NCBI RefSeq assembly: GCF_012927245.1
Contig: NZ_JABBGE010000001.1
Location: forward strand, 959,513 to 1,023,512
Length of the DNA stretch: 64,000 bases
From: Streptomyces sp. R302
GTDB lineage: Bacteria; Actinomycetota; Actinomycetes; Streptomycetales; Streptomycetaceae
Direction of reading: 5' to 3'
A model generated the notes under the pieces. The model worked only from the letters and a program-made list of their open reading frames with translations, made no database searches and was not told the origin of the DNA. The translations under genes and the position numbers were made by a program. Position 1 is the first letter of the stretch; every line of letters starts with the position of its first letter. Shown one piece after another: positions 18,248-29,401 of the stretch.

Positions 18248-19625
18248 GCCCATCCTCCGTAGCTGTCTGCGGCGGCGGTGTCCCGCAGCGCCCCGGCGGC
18301 CTGCTGCCAGAGGTCGGCCATCCGGCCGCCCGGCGGTACGGAGACCACGGTCCAGCCGGCCTCGCGCAGCTGCCGGATCCGGGCCTCGACGGCCCCGGTC
18401 ACGGCGCCGCCGGTGAGCCAGGAGCCGGAGTCCAGGACGAAGGCGACGGCCGCGCCGGCCCGGGCCCGCATCCGTCCGGCCCGCGCGGCCTGCTCCTCGT
18501 CGAGGTCGCCGAGGAAGGCGACGAGCAGCCCGTCGCCGCCGGCGCGCAGCACGTCGGAGGCGCGGGAGAGCCCGGCGCCGTCGGAGTGGTCGACGATCGC
18601 GAGGGTGTCCATCAGCAGCCCGGCGGTCTCCGCGGAGTCGCCGGAGGCCGTGCCGGCGTACCCGCCGTCGGAGCCCTCGCCGGGGACGGCGGTGCCGGTG
18701 TCGGTGAGCAGCCGGACCGCGTAGCCGCGCTCCAGCATGTGGGTGAGGACGGAGGCGGCGCCGGCGACGGCCCACTCGAAGGCGGAGTCGGGGCCCGAGC
18801 CCTGGTAGCCGACCCGGCGGGTGTCGAGGAGGACCGTGCAGTGGGAGCGCTGGGGCTGCTCCTCGCGGCGGACCATCAGCTCGCCGTACCGGGCGGTGGA
18901 GCGCCAGTGGACCCGGCGCAGGTCGTCGCCGTGCCGGTAGACGCGCGGGATGACGTCGTCGTCGCCGGCGAGGGCGAGGGCGCGCTGCCGGCCCTCCCCG
19001 TGCCCGGAGGCCTCGCCGCCGAGCCGGACCGCGGGCAGCGGGGTGGTGCGCGGGACGACGGTCAGGGTGTCGTACGCGTGGAACGAGCGGGTCAGCTCGC
19101 ACATCCCGAAGGGGTCGCTCAGCCGGAGCTGGAGCGGGCCGAGCGGGAAGCGGCCGCGCAGGTCGGAGCGGACCCGGTAGGAGACCTCGCGCCGGCCGGC
19201 GGCCTCGACCCGGTCGAGGACGAAGCGGGGGCGGGGGCCGAGCATGTACGGCACGTGGTCCTGGAGCATCAGCAGCCCGGTGGGGAGCTTGGAGACGTTC
19301 TCCATGCGGAGCTGGACCCGGGCCTCGGTGCCCGCCTCCACCCGCTGCGGGGTGAGCCGGCGGGAGGTGGCGACCCGGTAGCGGGTGCGGTGCAGGACGA
19401 AGGCGCAGATCAGCGGCAGGCTGGCGAGCAGCAGGCCGACCCGGAGCAGGTCGGCCTGGCCGAGCACGTAGGCGCAGACGGCGGCGGCCGCCCCGGCGGC
19501 CAGGAAGGACCGGCCGCGGGTGGTGAGCCCGCCGAGGGCGGCCCGCAGGCCGCCCCGGCCGTCCTCGGCCCGGGGGCCCTCACGGTCGTCGGCCCGCTGC
19601 CCCCGGGGTGCGGCGGGGGTCGACA

Positions 19626-19626
<1 letters not shown>
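18244..19626 (-). CDS. DUF58-domain membrane protein
   Basis: 460 aa. Two membrane spans lie at about residues 40-80, then a beta-rich stretch, and the DUF58 core with SDPFGMCELTRSF near 175 and VHWRSTARYGELMVRREE near 245, followed by a von Willebrand A-like half (VLLDTRRVG...) . It is the middle gene of MoxR-DUF58-transglutaminase, overlapping both neighbours by 1-4 nt. In characterised cases the MoxR ATPase acts on the VWA-like partner as a chaperone; the client here is unknown. Start is ATG directly overlapping the moxR stop (a GTG one codon earlier is possible). Confidence 0.9.
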
Positions 19627-20642
<1,016 letters not shown>

Positions 20643-20788
20643 CCCGGCCCTCCTCGGCCTTGCAGGAACACGGACACCTGCCCCCGCTGGGATGTACGGG
20701 GGGTGTCACCCGGGCATTCTGGTTGGGATGGCCGGGCCCTGTCACTCGCCTGTGGACAACCGCGGTCGGAATGCCGGGGTTTGTCGTC

Positions 20789-21364
20789 TTACGCGGCGGC
20801 GGAAGGTGTGCTCGGGCCGGAGCCGGAACCATTCTCCACAGGGCGGATCTCGCGCAGCAAGCCCGTCGCCACGTCGAAGACGAAGCCCCGGACGTCGTCC
20901 GTGTGCGGCAGGAACGGCGAGGTCCGGACCCGCTGCATCGACTGCCGCACGTCCTGGTCCACGTCCCGGAAGGCCTCGACCGCCCAGGCCGGCCGCTGGC
21001 CCACCTCGTCCTCCAGCTCGTGCCGGAAGTCCTCGGTGAGCTGCTCCAGGCCGCAGCCGGTGTGGTGCACCAGCATCACCGCGCGCGTGCCGAGCGCCCG
21101 CTGGCTGATGGTGAGGGAGCGGATCACGTCGTCGGTGACGACCCCGCCCGCGTTGCGGATGGTGTGGCAGTCGCCGAGTTCGAGACCGAGCGCGGCGTGC
21201 AGGTCGAGCCGGGCGTCCATGCAGGCCACGACGGCGACGCGGAGCACCGGTCGCGCGTCCATGCCCGGGTCGGTGAAGTCGGCGGCGTACCGCGCGTTCG
21301 CCTCGACGAGCCGCTCGGTGACCGAGTCACCGGCGTCGGGGGAGGGGTGTGCGGAGGTCGTCAT
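20789..21364 (-). CDS. Beta-class carbonic anhydrase
   Basis: 191 aa zinc enzyme interconverting CO2 and bicarbonate. Zinc ligands are visible as Cys48 in VACMDARLD (with the catalytic Asp50/Arg52 dyad) and His101/Cys104 in VHHTGCG. It resembles the short actinobacterial Rv1284-type enzymes. I use the ATG giving MTTSAHPSP; a longer frame upstream lacks a ribosome site and conserved residues. The gene lies between the moxR operon and the dcw promoter, transcribed away from rsmH. Confidence 0.93.
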   Translation of the reverse strand: MTTSAHPSPDAGDSVTERLVEANARYAADFTDPGMDARPVLRVAVVACMDARLDLHAALGLELGDCHTIRNAGGVVTDDVIRSLTISQRALGTRAVMLVHHTGCGLEQLTEDFRHELEDEVGQRPAWAVEAFRDVDQDVRQSMQRVRTSPFLPHTDDVRGFVFDVATGLLREIRPVENGSGSGPSTPSAAA

Positions 21365-21538
21365 GGCTCGACCGTAATGGGCACCACCCTCGCGGGCCCG
21401 CTGTGAGAAGAGGACAAAGAACGCCAATGAACCCGCGTGTGAGCTAACCCACAGCGGCCGCCGCGTGCCGCCGATCGAGTGAACCGTCCGGAATGTCCGC
21501 CACCGTGCCTGGCGCCGCGCGGCGCGCCAGCCGGTTGA

Positions 21539-21566
21539 TTGACCGGCCCCCTCCGTGGACTAGAGT
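21539..21566 (+). promoter_or_regulatory. Likely promoter of the dcw cluster
   Basis: TTGACC (21539-21544), a 16-bp spacer and TAGAGT (21561-21566) match the principal sigma factor (HrdB) consensus well. Transcription would begin near 21573 and give a leader of about 110 nt before the TTG start of rsmH. The leader contains a small GTGC...GCAC hairpin. Confidence 0.65.
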
Positions 21567-21682
21567 GACGCGGAGTTCCTGGAGACAATCGAGCGATTTG
21601 AAGCGGTTTCTCCCCCGTGTGCGCGGCGGCACCCACGGCTCGGCCTCCATCCCGCTCGCCGTGCCCGTTCTGAGAGGGTGCG

Positions 21683-22639
21683 TTGAGCAACGACCGACAC
21701 GTCCCGGTGATGCTCCAGCGATGCCTGGACATGTTGGCCCCTGCCCTCCAGCGCCCGGGAGCCGTCGTCGTCGACTGCACCCTGGGGCTCGGCGGACACA
21801 GCGAGGCCCTGCTGCGCGCCTTCCCCGAGGCCCGGCTCGTCGCCCTCGACCGCGACAAGGAGGCCCTGCGCCTCTCCGGCGAGCGGCTCGCCCCCTACGG
21901 GGACCGCGCCACCCTCGTCCACGCGGTCTACGACGAACTGCCCGAGGTCCTCGACCGGCTCGGCATCGACAAGGTCGACGGCGTCCTCTTCGACCTCGGC
22001 GTCTCCTCCATGCAGCTGGACGAGGCCGACCGCGGCTTCGCCTACGCGCAGGACGCCCCGCTCGACATGCGCATGGACCAGACGGCCGGCATGAGCGCCG
22101 CCGAGGTCCTCAACACCTACCCGGCCGGCGAGCTCGTCCGCATCCTGCGCGCCTACGGCGAGGAGAAGCAGGCCAAGCGGATCGTCTCCGCCATCGTCCG
22201 CGAGCGCGAGAAGGAGCCGTTCAGCAACAGTGCCCGGCTCGTCGAGCTCATCCGCGACGCCCTCCCGCAGGCCGCCAAGCGCACCGGCGGCAACCCCGCC
22301 AAGCGCACCTTCCAGGCCCTGCGCATCGAGGTCAACGGCGAGCTGAGCGTCCTGGAGCGGGCCATCCCCGCCGCCGTGAAGGCCCTCGCCGTCGGCGGCC
22401 GGGTCGCCGTCCTCTCGTACCACTCCCTGGAGGACCGCCTGGTCAAGCAGGTCTTCGCGGCGGGCGCGGCCACCACCGCCCCGCCCGGCCTCCCGGTCGT
22501 CCCCGAGCAGTACCAGCCCCGCCTCAAGCTCCTCACCCGCGGCGCCGAACTCCCCACCGAGGAGGAGGTGGCCGAGAACCGCCGGGCCGCCCCCGCCCGC
22601 CTCCGGGGCGTCGAGCGCATCCGGGAGGACGTGCTGTGA
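21683..22639 (+). CDS. rsmH: 16S rRNA m4C1402 methyltransferase RsmH (MraW)
   Basis: 318 aa. Methylates N4 of C1402 in 16S rRNA. The N-terminus has HVPVML, then the SAM motif [56 protein letters not shown] and [13 protein letters not shown], all hallmark RsmH segments. The start is TTG with GAGGG 4-8 nt upstream; a TGA stop 12 nt upstream in frame excludes any earlier start, and later starts would remove the conserved HVPV. It is the first gene of the division cluster. No mraZ precedes it. Confidence 0.94.
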   Translation: MSNDRHVPVMLQRCLDMLAPALQRPGAVVVDCTLGLGGHSEALLRAFPEARLVALDRDKEALRLSGERLAPYGDRATLVHAVYDELPEVLDRLGIDKVDGVLFDLGVSSMQLDEADRGFAYAQDAPLDMRMDQTAGMSAAEVLNTYPAGELVRILRAYGEEKQAKRIVSAIVREREKEPFSNSARLVELIRDALPQAAKRTGGNPAKRTFQALRIEVNGELSVLERAIPAAVKALAVGGRVAVLSYHSLEDRLVKQVFAAGAATTAPPGLPVVPEQYQPRLKLLTRGAELPTEEEVAENRRAAPARLRGVERIREDVL

Positions 22640-23211
22640 GCACGGCGAGGGGGCCGCTCAAAGGCCGGGCCGCGCGGCTCGGACGGCTGATGCCGTCCGG
22701 TCCCAGCACGGCCGCCCGCACCCCCTTCGTCCTGCTCGTCGTCCTCCTCCTCGGCGGCGGGCTCATCACCCTGCTGCTGCTCAACTCCGCCCTCAACCAG
22801 GGCTCCTTCAAGCTGCGCGAGCTCAAGGACCGCACCACCGAGCTCACCGACGAGGAGCAGGCGCTCCAGCGCGACGTCGACGCCGACGCCGCCCCCGACG
22901 CCCTGGAGCGCCGCGCCCGCGAGCTCGGCATGGTCCCCGGCGGCAGTCCCGCCTTCCTCGGCCCCGACGGCAAGGTCCTCGGCGAGCCCACCGTCGCCGC
23001 CTCCCCGAAGCCGTCCCCCAAGCCCTCGTCGAAGCCCTCCCGCACGCCGAGCGAACCGGACCGCACCGGGGACCCGGACCGCACCGGTGACCCGGACCAG
23101 GCCCGTACGCGGGAGACGGGCGCCACCCCGAAGCCGAGCGTGACCTCGGCAGCGACCTCGGCCGCGACTCCGGCAGCGCCCACGACCGCCCCCACGACCT
23201 CCGGCAGGTGA
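22636..23211 (+). CDS. ftsL: Cell division protein FtsL
   Basis: 191 aa bitopic membrane protein of the FtsQLB complex. A cytoplasmic N-terminus (about 30 residues) is followed by one membrane span ([19 protein letters not shown]), then an extracytoplasmic coiled coil ([23 protein letters not shown]) and [11 protein letters not shown], as in FtsL. The last 70 residues are a Pro/Ser/Lys/Thr-rich tail with tandem DRTGDP units. The GTG start overlaps the rsmH stop (GTGA). Assignment rests on topology and position, because the family is poorly conserved. Confidence 0.88.
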   Translation: MSTARGPLKGRAARLGRLMPSGPSTAARTPFVLLVVLLLGGGLITLLLLNSALNQGSFKLRELKDRTTELTDEEQALQRDVDADAAPDALERRARELGMVPGGSPAFLGPDGKVLGEPTVAASPKPSPKPSSKPSRTPSEPDRTGDPDRTGDPDQARTRETGATPKPSVTSAATSAATPAAPTTAPTTSGR

Positions 23212-23218
23212 CCGAGCA

Positions 23219-25216
23219 GTGCCCTCCAAGGAGCCCCCGCGCCGCCGCGTCCCCGGCCCCGCACGCCCGGCCGCCCGCCCCCGGCCCGCCGCCCGGAACG
23301 GCGCCCGGAACGGCGCGCGTACCCCCCGCCCCGCCGAGCGCCCGCCCGCCCGCCGGCCCGCGCCCCGCCCGCCGGTCCGCAGGCCGCGCACCATCAAGCT
23401 CGGCAGCCCCCGGCCCCGGCTGCGCCTGATCTCCGTGGGCCTCACCCTCGTCATGCTGGCCTTCGTGGTGCGGCTGCTCCAGGTCCAGGCCGTCGACGCC
23501 AGCGCGTACGCGGCCAAGGCCGACCGGTACCGCTACCAGGAGTACACGCTCTCCGCCGAGCGCGGCGAGATCACCGACCGCAACGGCATCGCCCTCGCCA
23601 CCAGTGTCGACGCCTACGACATCACCGCCGACCCGAAGCTCTTCACCCCCGAGGAGTCCAAGGTCCGCGACGCGCCCGAACAGGCCGCCGCGCTCCTCGC
23701 CCCGGTCCTCGGCAGGGAACCGGCCGAGCTGGCCAAGAAGCTCCGCACCCCCAAGTCCCGCTACACCCTGCTCGCCCGCAAGCAGACCCCGCAGGTCTGG
23801 AACCAGATCAAGGACCTCAAGAAGGTCTACGCGCAGAAGGCCCAGGCCCCCGGCGGCACCGGCGTCAACCTGCTCGGCGGCGTCCTCAGCGAGCCCAGCA
23901 CCAAGCGGGTCTACCCCAACGGGGACCTCGGCGCCGGGATACTGGGCTTCGTCAACGCCGAGGGCCGGGGCGCGGGCGGCATCGAGTCCCTGCTCGACCC
24001 CGAACTCGCGGGCAAGGACGGCAAGATCCGCTTCACCGCCTCCGGCGGCCGGCAGGTCCCCACCGCCGGCTCCCAGGGCACCCCCGCCGTCCCCGGCTCC
24101 GACGTCGAGCTCACCATCGACCGGGACATCCAGTGGGCCGCCCAGCAGGCCATCAGCGAGCAGGTCCGCAAGTCGAAGGCCGACCGCGGTTACGTCATCG
24201 TCCAGGACACCCGCACCGGCGAGGTCCTCGCCATGGCCAACGCCCCCGGCTTCGACCCCAACGACCTCTCCGCCGCCAACGCCGCCGCCATGGGCAACGC
24301 CGCCCTCCAGGACGCCTACGAGCCCGGCTCCACCAGCAAGGTCATGTCCATGGCCGCCGTCCTGGAGGAGGGCAAGGCCGCCGCGGACACCCACGTCACC
24401 GTCCCCAACCGGCTCCACCGCGGCGACCGGCTCTTCAAGGACGACATCGACCACCCGACCTGGTACCTGACGCTCAACGGCGTCCTCGCCAAGTCCAGCA
24501 ACATCGGCACCATCCTCGCCACCGGCCAGCTCGGCAAGGACCAGGCCGAGTCCAACCGGATCCTCGACGGCTACCTCCGCCGCTTCGGCATCGGCAGCCC
24601 CACCGGCCTCGGGTTCCCCGGCGAGACCGCCGGCATCCTCGCCAAGCCCGAGGACTGGTCCACCTCGCAGCAGTACACGATCCCCTTCGGCCAGGGCCTC
24701 TCCGTCAACGCCCTCCAGGCCGCCTCCGTCTACTCGACCATCGCCAACGGAGGCGTACGCATCGAACCCACCCTGGTCCGCGGCACCAAGGGCCCCGACG
24801 GGCGCTTCACCCCCGCCGAGAAGCCCACCGAGAACCGCGTGGTCGGCGAGCAGACCGCCAAGACCCTCGCCCAGATGCTGGAATCAGTCGTCGACGACCG
24901 CGAGGGCACCGGCACCAAGGCCGCCATCCCCGGCTACCGCGTCGCAGGAAAGACCGGCACCGCCAACCGGGTCGACCCCGAACTCGGCCGCTACAAGGGC
25001 TACACCGCCTCCTTCGCCGGCTTCGCCCCCGCCGACCAGCCCCGGGTCACCGTCTACTGCGCCATCCAGAACCCCACCAAGGGCAGCTACTTCGGCGGCC
25101 AGATCTGCGGCCCCATCTACAAGAAGGTCATGGAGTTCGCGCTCAAGACCCTCCACGTGGCCCCCACCGGCAGCGCGCCCCCGCGTCTGCCGGTCACCTT
25201 CGAACCCACCCCGTGA
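23219..25216 (+). CDS. ftsI: Division-specific penicillin-binding protein FtsI (PBP3)
   Basis: 665 aa class B transpeptidase that cross-links septal peptidoglycan. A basic, Pro/Arg-rich cytoplasmic N-terminus (about 65 residues) precedes one membrane span (VGLTLVMLAFVVRLLQVQAV). The dimerisation domain with ERGEITDRNG follows, and then the transpeptidase with Ser371 in STSK (371-374), SSN (426-428) and KTGTAN (Lys578). All three active-site motifs are intact. GTG start 7 nt after ftsL. It works with FtsW; neither is essential for vegetative growth in Streptomyces, where septation is mainly for sporulation. Confidence 0.96.
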   Translation: MPSKEPPRRRVPGPARPAARPRPAARNGARNGARTPRPAERPPARRPAPRPPVRRPRTIKLGSPRPRLRLISVGLTLVMLAFVVRLLQVQAVDASAYAAKADRYRYQEYTLSAERGEITDRNGIALATSVDAYDITADPKLFTPEESKVRDAPEQAAALLAPVLGREPAELAKKLRTPKSRYTLLARKQTPQVWNQIKDLKKVYAQKAQAPGGTGVNLLGGVLSEPSTKRVYPNGDLGAGILGFVNAEGRGAGGIESLLDPELAGKDGKIRFTASGGRQVPTAGSQGTPAVPGSDVELTIDRDIQWAAQQAISEQVRKSKADRGYVIVQDTRTGEVLAMANAPGFDPNDLSAANAAAMGNAALQDAYEPGSTSKVMSMAAVLEEGKAAADTHVTVPNRLHRGDRLFKDDIDHPTWYLTLNGVLAKSSNIGTILATGQLGKDQAESNRILDGYLRRFGIGSPTGLGFPGETAGILAKPEDWSTSQQYTIPFGQGLSVNALQAASVYSTIANGGVRIEPTLVRGTKGPDGRFTPAEKPTENRVVGEQTAKTLAQMLESVVDDREGTGTKAAIPGYRVAGKTGTANRVDPELGRYKGYTASFAGFAPADQPRVTVYCAIQNPTKGSYFGGQICGPIYKKVMEFALKTLHVAPTGSAPPRLPVTFEPTP

Positions 25217-25234
25217 CCCCCGGGAGCACCACCA

Positions 25235-26905
25235 GTGACGACGATCACCCCCCACTCCGGGAACCGGAAATCGAACTCCGGCGACGCCCCCGGCTCGTTT
25301 GGTCCCCCGCAGGGTGCGCCCGGTACGCTCACCGCCGTGCCACACGCTGATCAGTCCCGAACCACCCCGCCCCGCCCGGAGCAGGCCCGCCCGACACCCC
25401 TGGGCGAGCTCGCGGCACGGTTGGGCACCGAGCTCCCCGACGCCGCACACGGCGTCCCCGTCTCGGGCATCACCCACGACTCCCGGGCCGTGCGCCCCGG
25501 GGACGTGTACGCGGCCCTGCCCGGCGCCCGCCTGCACGGCGCCGACTTCGTCGCCCAGGCCGCCGGCCTCGGCGCCGCCGCGGTCCTCACCGACCCGACC
25601 GGAGCCGACCGCGCCGCCGCCACCGGCCTGCCCGTCCTCGTCGTGGGGGACCCGCGCGGCCGGATGGGCGAACTCGCCGCCGAGATCTACGGCCGCCCCG
25701 GCGAGGGCCTCCTGCAGATCGGCATCACCGGCACCTCCGGCAAGACCACCACCGCCTACCTCGTCGAGGGCGGACTGCGCGGCGCCGGGAAGCCCACCGG
25801 GCTCGTCGGCACCGTCGAGATGCGGATCGGCGACGAGCGCATCAAGTCGGAGCGCACCACCCCCGAGGCCACCGACCTCCAGGCCCTCTTCGCCGTCATG
25901 CGCGAGCGGGGCGTCGAGGCCGTCGCCATGGAGGTCTCCAGCCACGCCCTCGTGCTCGGCCGGGTCGACGGCTGCGTCTTCGACGTCGCCGTCTTCAACA
26001 ACCTCAGCCCGGAGCACATGGAGTTCCACTCCGACATGGAGGACTACTTCCGGGCCAAGGCGACCCTCTTCACCCCCGAGCGCAGCCGGCTCGGCGTCGT
26101 GAACGCCGACGACGAGTACGGCCGCCGGCTCGCCAAGGAGGCGACCGTCCCGGTCGTCACCTTCTCCGCCGAGGGCCGCGCCGACGCCGACTGGCGCGCC
26201 GAGGACGTCGTCCTGGGCGCCGCCGACTCCACCTTCACGGCCGTCGGCCCCGAGGGCGAGCGGATCCCCGCCACCGCCCCGCTGCCCGGCCCCTTCAACG
26301 TCGCCAACACCCTCGCCGCCATCGCGACCCTCGCGACCGCCGGGCTCGACCCGCGGACCGCCGCCGACGGCGTCGCCGCCGTCCCCGGCGTCCCCGGCCG
26401 CCTGGAGCGCGTCGACGCCGGCCAGCCGTACCTCGCCGTCGTCGACTACGCGCACAAGACCGACGCCGTCGAATCGGTGCTGCGCTCGCTCCGCGAGGTC
26501 ACCGAGGGCCGGCTGCACGTGGTCATCGGCTGCGGCGGCGACCGGGACACCACCAAGCGCGGCCCGATGGGCGCCGCCACGGCCCGGCTCGCCGACACCG
26601 CCGTACTGACCTCCGACAACCCCCGCTCCGAGGACCCGCTCGCGATCCTCACCGCGATGCTCGCGGGCGCCGCCGAGGTGCCCGCCGCCGAGCGCGGCGC
26701 CGTCCTGGTCGAACCCGACCGGGCCGCCGCCATCGCCGCCGCCGTCGCCCGCGCCCGGCCGGGCGACACCGTCCTGGTCGCCGGCAAGGGCCACGAGCAG
26801 GGCCAGGAGATCGCCGGGCAGGTCCGTCCCTTCGACGACCGCCAGGTCCTCCGCGCCGCGATCGAAGCAGCGAACGAACACCGTCACCAGAACAGTCAGG
26901 GATGA
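25235..26905 (+). CDS. murE: UDP-MurNAc-tripeptide synthetase MurE
   Basis: 556 aa cytosolic ligase adding the third amino acid (diaminopimelate) to UDP-MurNAc-dipeptide. The ATP loop is GITGTSGKTTT (Lys170). NNLSPEHMEFHSDMEDYF carries the conserved His, and DNPR (461-464) marks a diaminopimelate-specific enzyme, in keeping with LL-DAP in Streptomyces walls. About 35 N-terminal residues before VPHADQ are low-complexity. The GTG used has GGGAG upstream; a GTG at 25337 is an alternative start. It lies 18 nt after ftsI. Confidence 0.95.
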   Translation: MTTITPHSGNRKSNSGDAPGSFGPPQGAPGTLTAVPHADQSRTTPPRPEQARPTPLGELAARLGTELPDAAHGVPVSGITHDSRAVRPGDVYAALPGARLHGADFVAQAAGLGAAAVLTDPTGADRAAATGLPVLVVGDPRGRMGELAAEIYGRPGEGLLQIGITGTSGKTTTAYLVEGGLRGAGKPTGLVGTVEMRIGDERIKSERTTPEATDLQALFAVMRERGVEAVAMEVSSHALVLGRVDGCVFDVAVFNNLSPEHMEFHSDMEDYFRAKATLFTPERSRLGVVNADDEYGRRLAKEATVPVVTFSAEGRADADWRAEDVVLGAADSTFTAVGPEGERIPATAPLPGPFNVANTLAAIATLATAGLDPRTAADGVAAVPGVPGRLERVDAGQPYLAVVDYAHKTDAVESVLRSLREVTEGRLHVVIGCGGDRDTTKRGPMGAATARLADTAVLTSDNPRSEDPLAILTAMLAGAAEVPAAERGAVLVEPDRAAAIAAAVARARPGDTVLVAGKGHEQGQEIAGQVRPFDDRQVLRAAIEAANEHRHQNSQG

Positions 26906-26909
26906 AGCA

Positions 26910-28334
26910 GTGATCGCCCTCTCCCTCGCCGAGATCGCCGAAATCGTCGGCGGGCAGGCGCACGACATACCGGATCCGGGCGCCCGGATCACCGGGCCCG
27001 TCGTCATCGACTCCCGTGAGGTGAAGCCCGGCAGCCTGTTCGCCGCCTTCGCCGGCGAGCGCGTCGACGGCCACGACTACGCGGAGCGCGCCGTCGCGGC
27101 GGGCGCGGCGGCGGTGCTCGCCGCCCGCCCCGTCGGCGTCCCCGCGATCGTCGTGGACGACGTGCAGGGCGCCCTCGGCGCCCTCGCCCGCCTGGTCGTC
27201 GAGCGGCTCGGCACCGATGTCGTCGCCCTCACCGGCTCGGCAGGAAAGACCTCCACCAAGGACCTGATCGCCCAGGTCCTCGACCGCCACGCGCCCACCG
27301 TCTGGACGCCCGGCTCCCTCAACAACGAGATCGGCCTGCCGCTCACCGCGCTGAAGGCCACCGGGGAGACCCGGCACCTCGTCCTGGAGATGGGCGCCCG
27401 CGGCATCGGTCACATCCGCTACCTGACCGGGCTCACCCCGCCCCGGATCGGGCTCGTCCTCAACGTGGGCACCGCCCACATCGGCGAGTTCGGCGGACGC
27501 GAGCAGATCGCCGAGGCCAAGGGCGAGCTCGTCGAGTCCCTGCCGTCCGCCGAGGACGGCGGAGTGGCGGTCCTCAACGCCGACGACCCCCTCGTCCGCG
27601 CGATGGCGAGCCGCACCAAGGCCCGCGTGATCCTCTTCGGCGAAGCGGACGAAGCGGCCGTACGTGCCGAGAACGTCCGTCTCACAGAGTCCGGACAGCC
27701 TTCTTTCACGCTCCACACACCCACCGGGTGCAGCGACGTGACCTTGCGCCTGTACGGTGAGCACCACGTGTCGAACGCGCTCGCAGCGGCCGCCGTCGCG
27801 CACGAGCTGGGCATGCCTGTCGAGGAGATCGCCACCGCGCTCTCCGAGGCCGGCTCCCTTTCGCGCTGGCGCATGGAGGTCACCGAGCGTCCGGACGGCG
27901 TGACGATCGTCAACGACGCCTACAACGCGAACCCCGAGTCCATGCGAGCCGCCCTGCGCGCGCTCGCGGCCATGGGCAGGGCCGGACAGGTCCGAGGGGC
28001 CCGCACGTGGGCGGTGCTCGGCAGGATGGCCGAGCTCGGTGACGCGTCGCTCGCCGAGCACGACGCGGTCGGACGGCTCGCCGTCCGGCTCAACGTCAGC
28101 AAGCTCGTCGCGGTCGGGGACAGGGAAGCGTCCTGGCTGCAACTGGGCGCCTATAACGAGGGTTCGTGGGGTGAGGAGTCGGTGCACGTGTCCGACGCGC
28201 AGGCGGCTGTCGACCTGTTGCGCAGGGAACTGCGCCCGGGGGACGTGGTCCTGGTGAAGGCCTCCCGGTCGGTCGGTCTCGAGCAGGTCGCGCTCGCGCT
28301 GCTCGACGCTGAGGGCGAGGTATCGGGCCGATGA
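26910..28334 (+). CDS. murF: UDP-MurNAc-tripeptide:D-Ala-D-Ala ligase MurF
   Basis: 474 aa. Adds D-Ala-D-Ala to the UDP-MurNAc-tripeptide. Visible are the N-terminal substrate domain ([20 protein letters not shown]), the ATP loop GSAGKTSTK (Lys113), [11 protein letters not shown]-type segment ([11 protein letters not shown]), [13 protein letters not shown] and [11 protein letters not shown]. Starts with GTG 4 nt after murE and its stop overlaps the mraY start (ATGA). Codon use softens (more T and A third bases) after about 27650 but the frame stays open and conserved. Confidence 0.96.
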   Translation: MIALSLAEIAEIVGGQAHDIPDPGARITGPVVIDSREVKPGSLFAAFAGERVDGHDYAERAVAAGAAAVLAARPVGVPAIVVDDVQGALGALARLVVERLGTDVVALTGSAGKTSTKDLIAQVLDRHAPTVWTPGSLNNEIGLPLTALKATGETRHLVLEMGARGIGHIRYLTGLTPPRIGLVLNVGTAHIGEFGGREQIAEAKGELVESLPSAEDGGVAVLNADDPLVRAMASRTKARVILFGEADEAAVRAENVRLTESGQPSFTLHTPTGCSDVTLRLYGEHHVSNALAAAAVAHELGMPVEEIATALSEAGSLSRWRMEVTERPDGVTIVNDAYNANPESMRAALRALAAMGRAGQVRGARTWAVLGRMAELGDASLAEHDAVGRLAVRLNVSKLVAVGDREASWLQLGAYNEGSWGEESVHVSDAQAAVDLLRRELRPGDVVLVKASRSVGLEQVALALLDAEGEVSGR

Positions 28335-29401
28335 GGCAGATCCTCTTCGCGGGGGCCATCGGCCTCTTCCTGACCCTGGTCGGCACCCCGCTGCTCATCA
28401 AGCTCCTCGCCCGCAAGGGATACGGGCAGTTCATCCGCGACGACGGCCCGCGCGGCCACGCAGGGAAGAAGGGCACGCCCACCATGGGCGGCATCTCCTT
28501 CATCCTGGCCACGCTCATCGCGTACGCCCTGGCCAAGGTCATCACCGGCGAGGACCCGACGTACTCGGGCGTCCTCGTGCTGTTCCTGATGGCCGGCATG
28601 GGCCTGGTCGGCTTCCTCGACGACTACATCAAGATCGTCAAGCAGCGTTCGCTGGGCCTGCGGGCCAAGGCGAAGATGGCCGGCCAGCTCATCGTCGGCA
28701 TCGCCTTCGCGGTGCTCTCGCTCCAGTTCGCGGACGCGCGCGGGCTCACCCCGGCCTCCGAGAAGCTCTCCTTCATCACCGACTTCGGCTGGACGATCGG
28801 CCCCGTCCTCTTCGTGGTCTGGGCGCTCTTCATGATCCTGGCCATGTCCAACGGCGTGAACCTGACGGACGGTCTGGACGGCCTGGCCACCGGCGCCTCC
28901 GTGATGGTCTTCGGCGCCTACACCTTCATCGGCCTGTGGCAGTTCCAGGAGTCCTGCGCCAACGCGCTGACCCTCACCAACCCGAACGCCTGCTTCGAGG
29001 TCCGCGACCCGCTCGACCTCGCGGTCGTGGCCTCCGCGCTCATGGGCGCCTGCTTCGGCTTCCTGTGGTGGAACACCTCGCCCGCCAAGATCTTCATGGG
29101 CGACACCGGCTCCCTCGCGCTCGGCGGCGCGCTGGCCGGTCTCGCCATCTGCTCCCGTACGGAGCTGCTGCTCGCGCTGCTCGGCGGCCTGTTCGTGCTG
29201 ATCACCCTCTCCGTGATCATCCAGGTCGGCTCGTTCAAGATGACCGGCAAGCGCGTCTTCCGGATGGCCCCCCTCCAGCACCACTTCGAACTCAAGGGGT
29301 GGTCCGAGGTCCTGGTCGTCGTCCGGTTCTGGATCATCCAGGGCATGTGCGTCATCGTGGGCCTGGGCCTCTTCTACGCGGGATGGGCAGCCGACAAGTG
29401 A
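28331..29401 (+). CDS. mraY: Phospho-MurNAc-pentapeptide translocase MraY
   Basis: 356 aa polytopic membrane enzyme that transfers phospho-MurNAc-pentapeptide to undecaprenyl phosphate, making lipid I. About ten spans; cytoplasmic loops carry [25 protein letters not shown] (the catalytic Asp-Asp) and [22 protein letters not shown] and [12 protein letters not shown], all diagnostic of MraY. ATG start overlapping the murF stop. Confidence 0.97.
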   Translation: MRQILFAGAIGLFLTLVGTPLLIKLLARKGYGQFIRDDGPRGHAGKKGTPTMGGISFILATLIAYALAKVITGEDPTYSGVLVLFLMAGMGLVGFLDDYIKIVKQRSLGLRAKAKMAGQLIVGIAFAVLSLQFADARGLTPASEKLSFITDFGWTIGPVLFVVWALFMILAMSNGVNLTDGLDGLATGASVMVFGAYTFIGLWQFQESCANALTLTNPNACFEVRDPLDLAVVASALMGACFGFLWWNTSPAKIFMGDTGSLALGGALAGLAICSRTELLLALLGGLFVLITLSVIIQVGSFKMTGKRVFRMAPLQHHFELKGWSEVLVVVRFWIIQGMCVIVGLGLFYAGWAADK

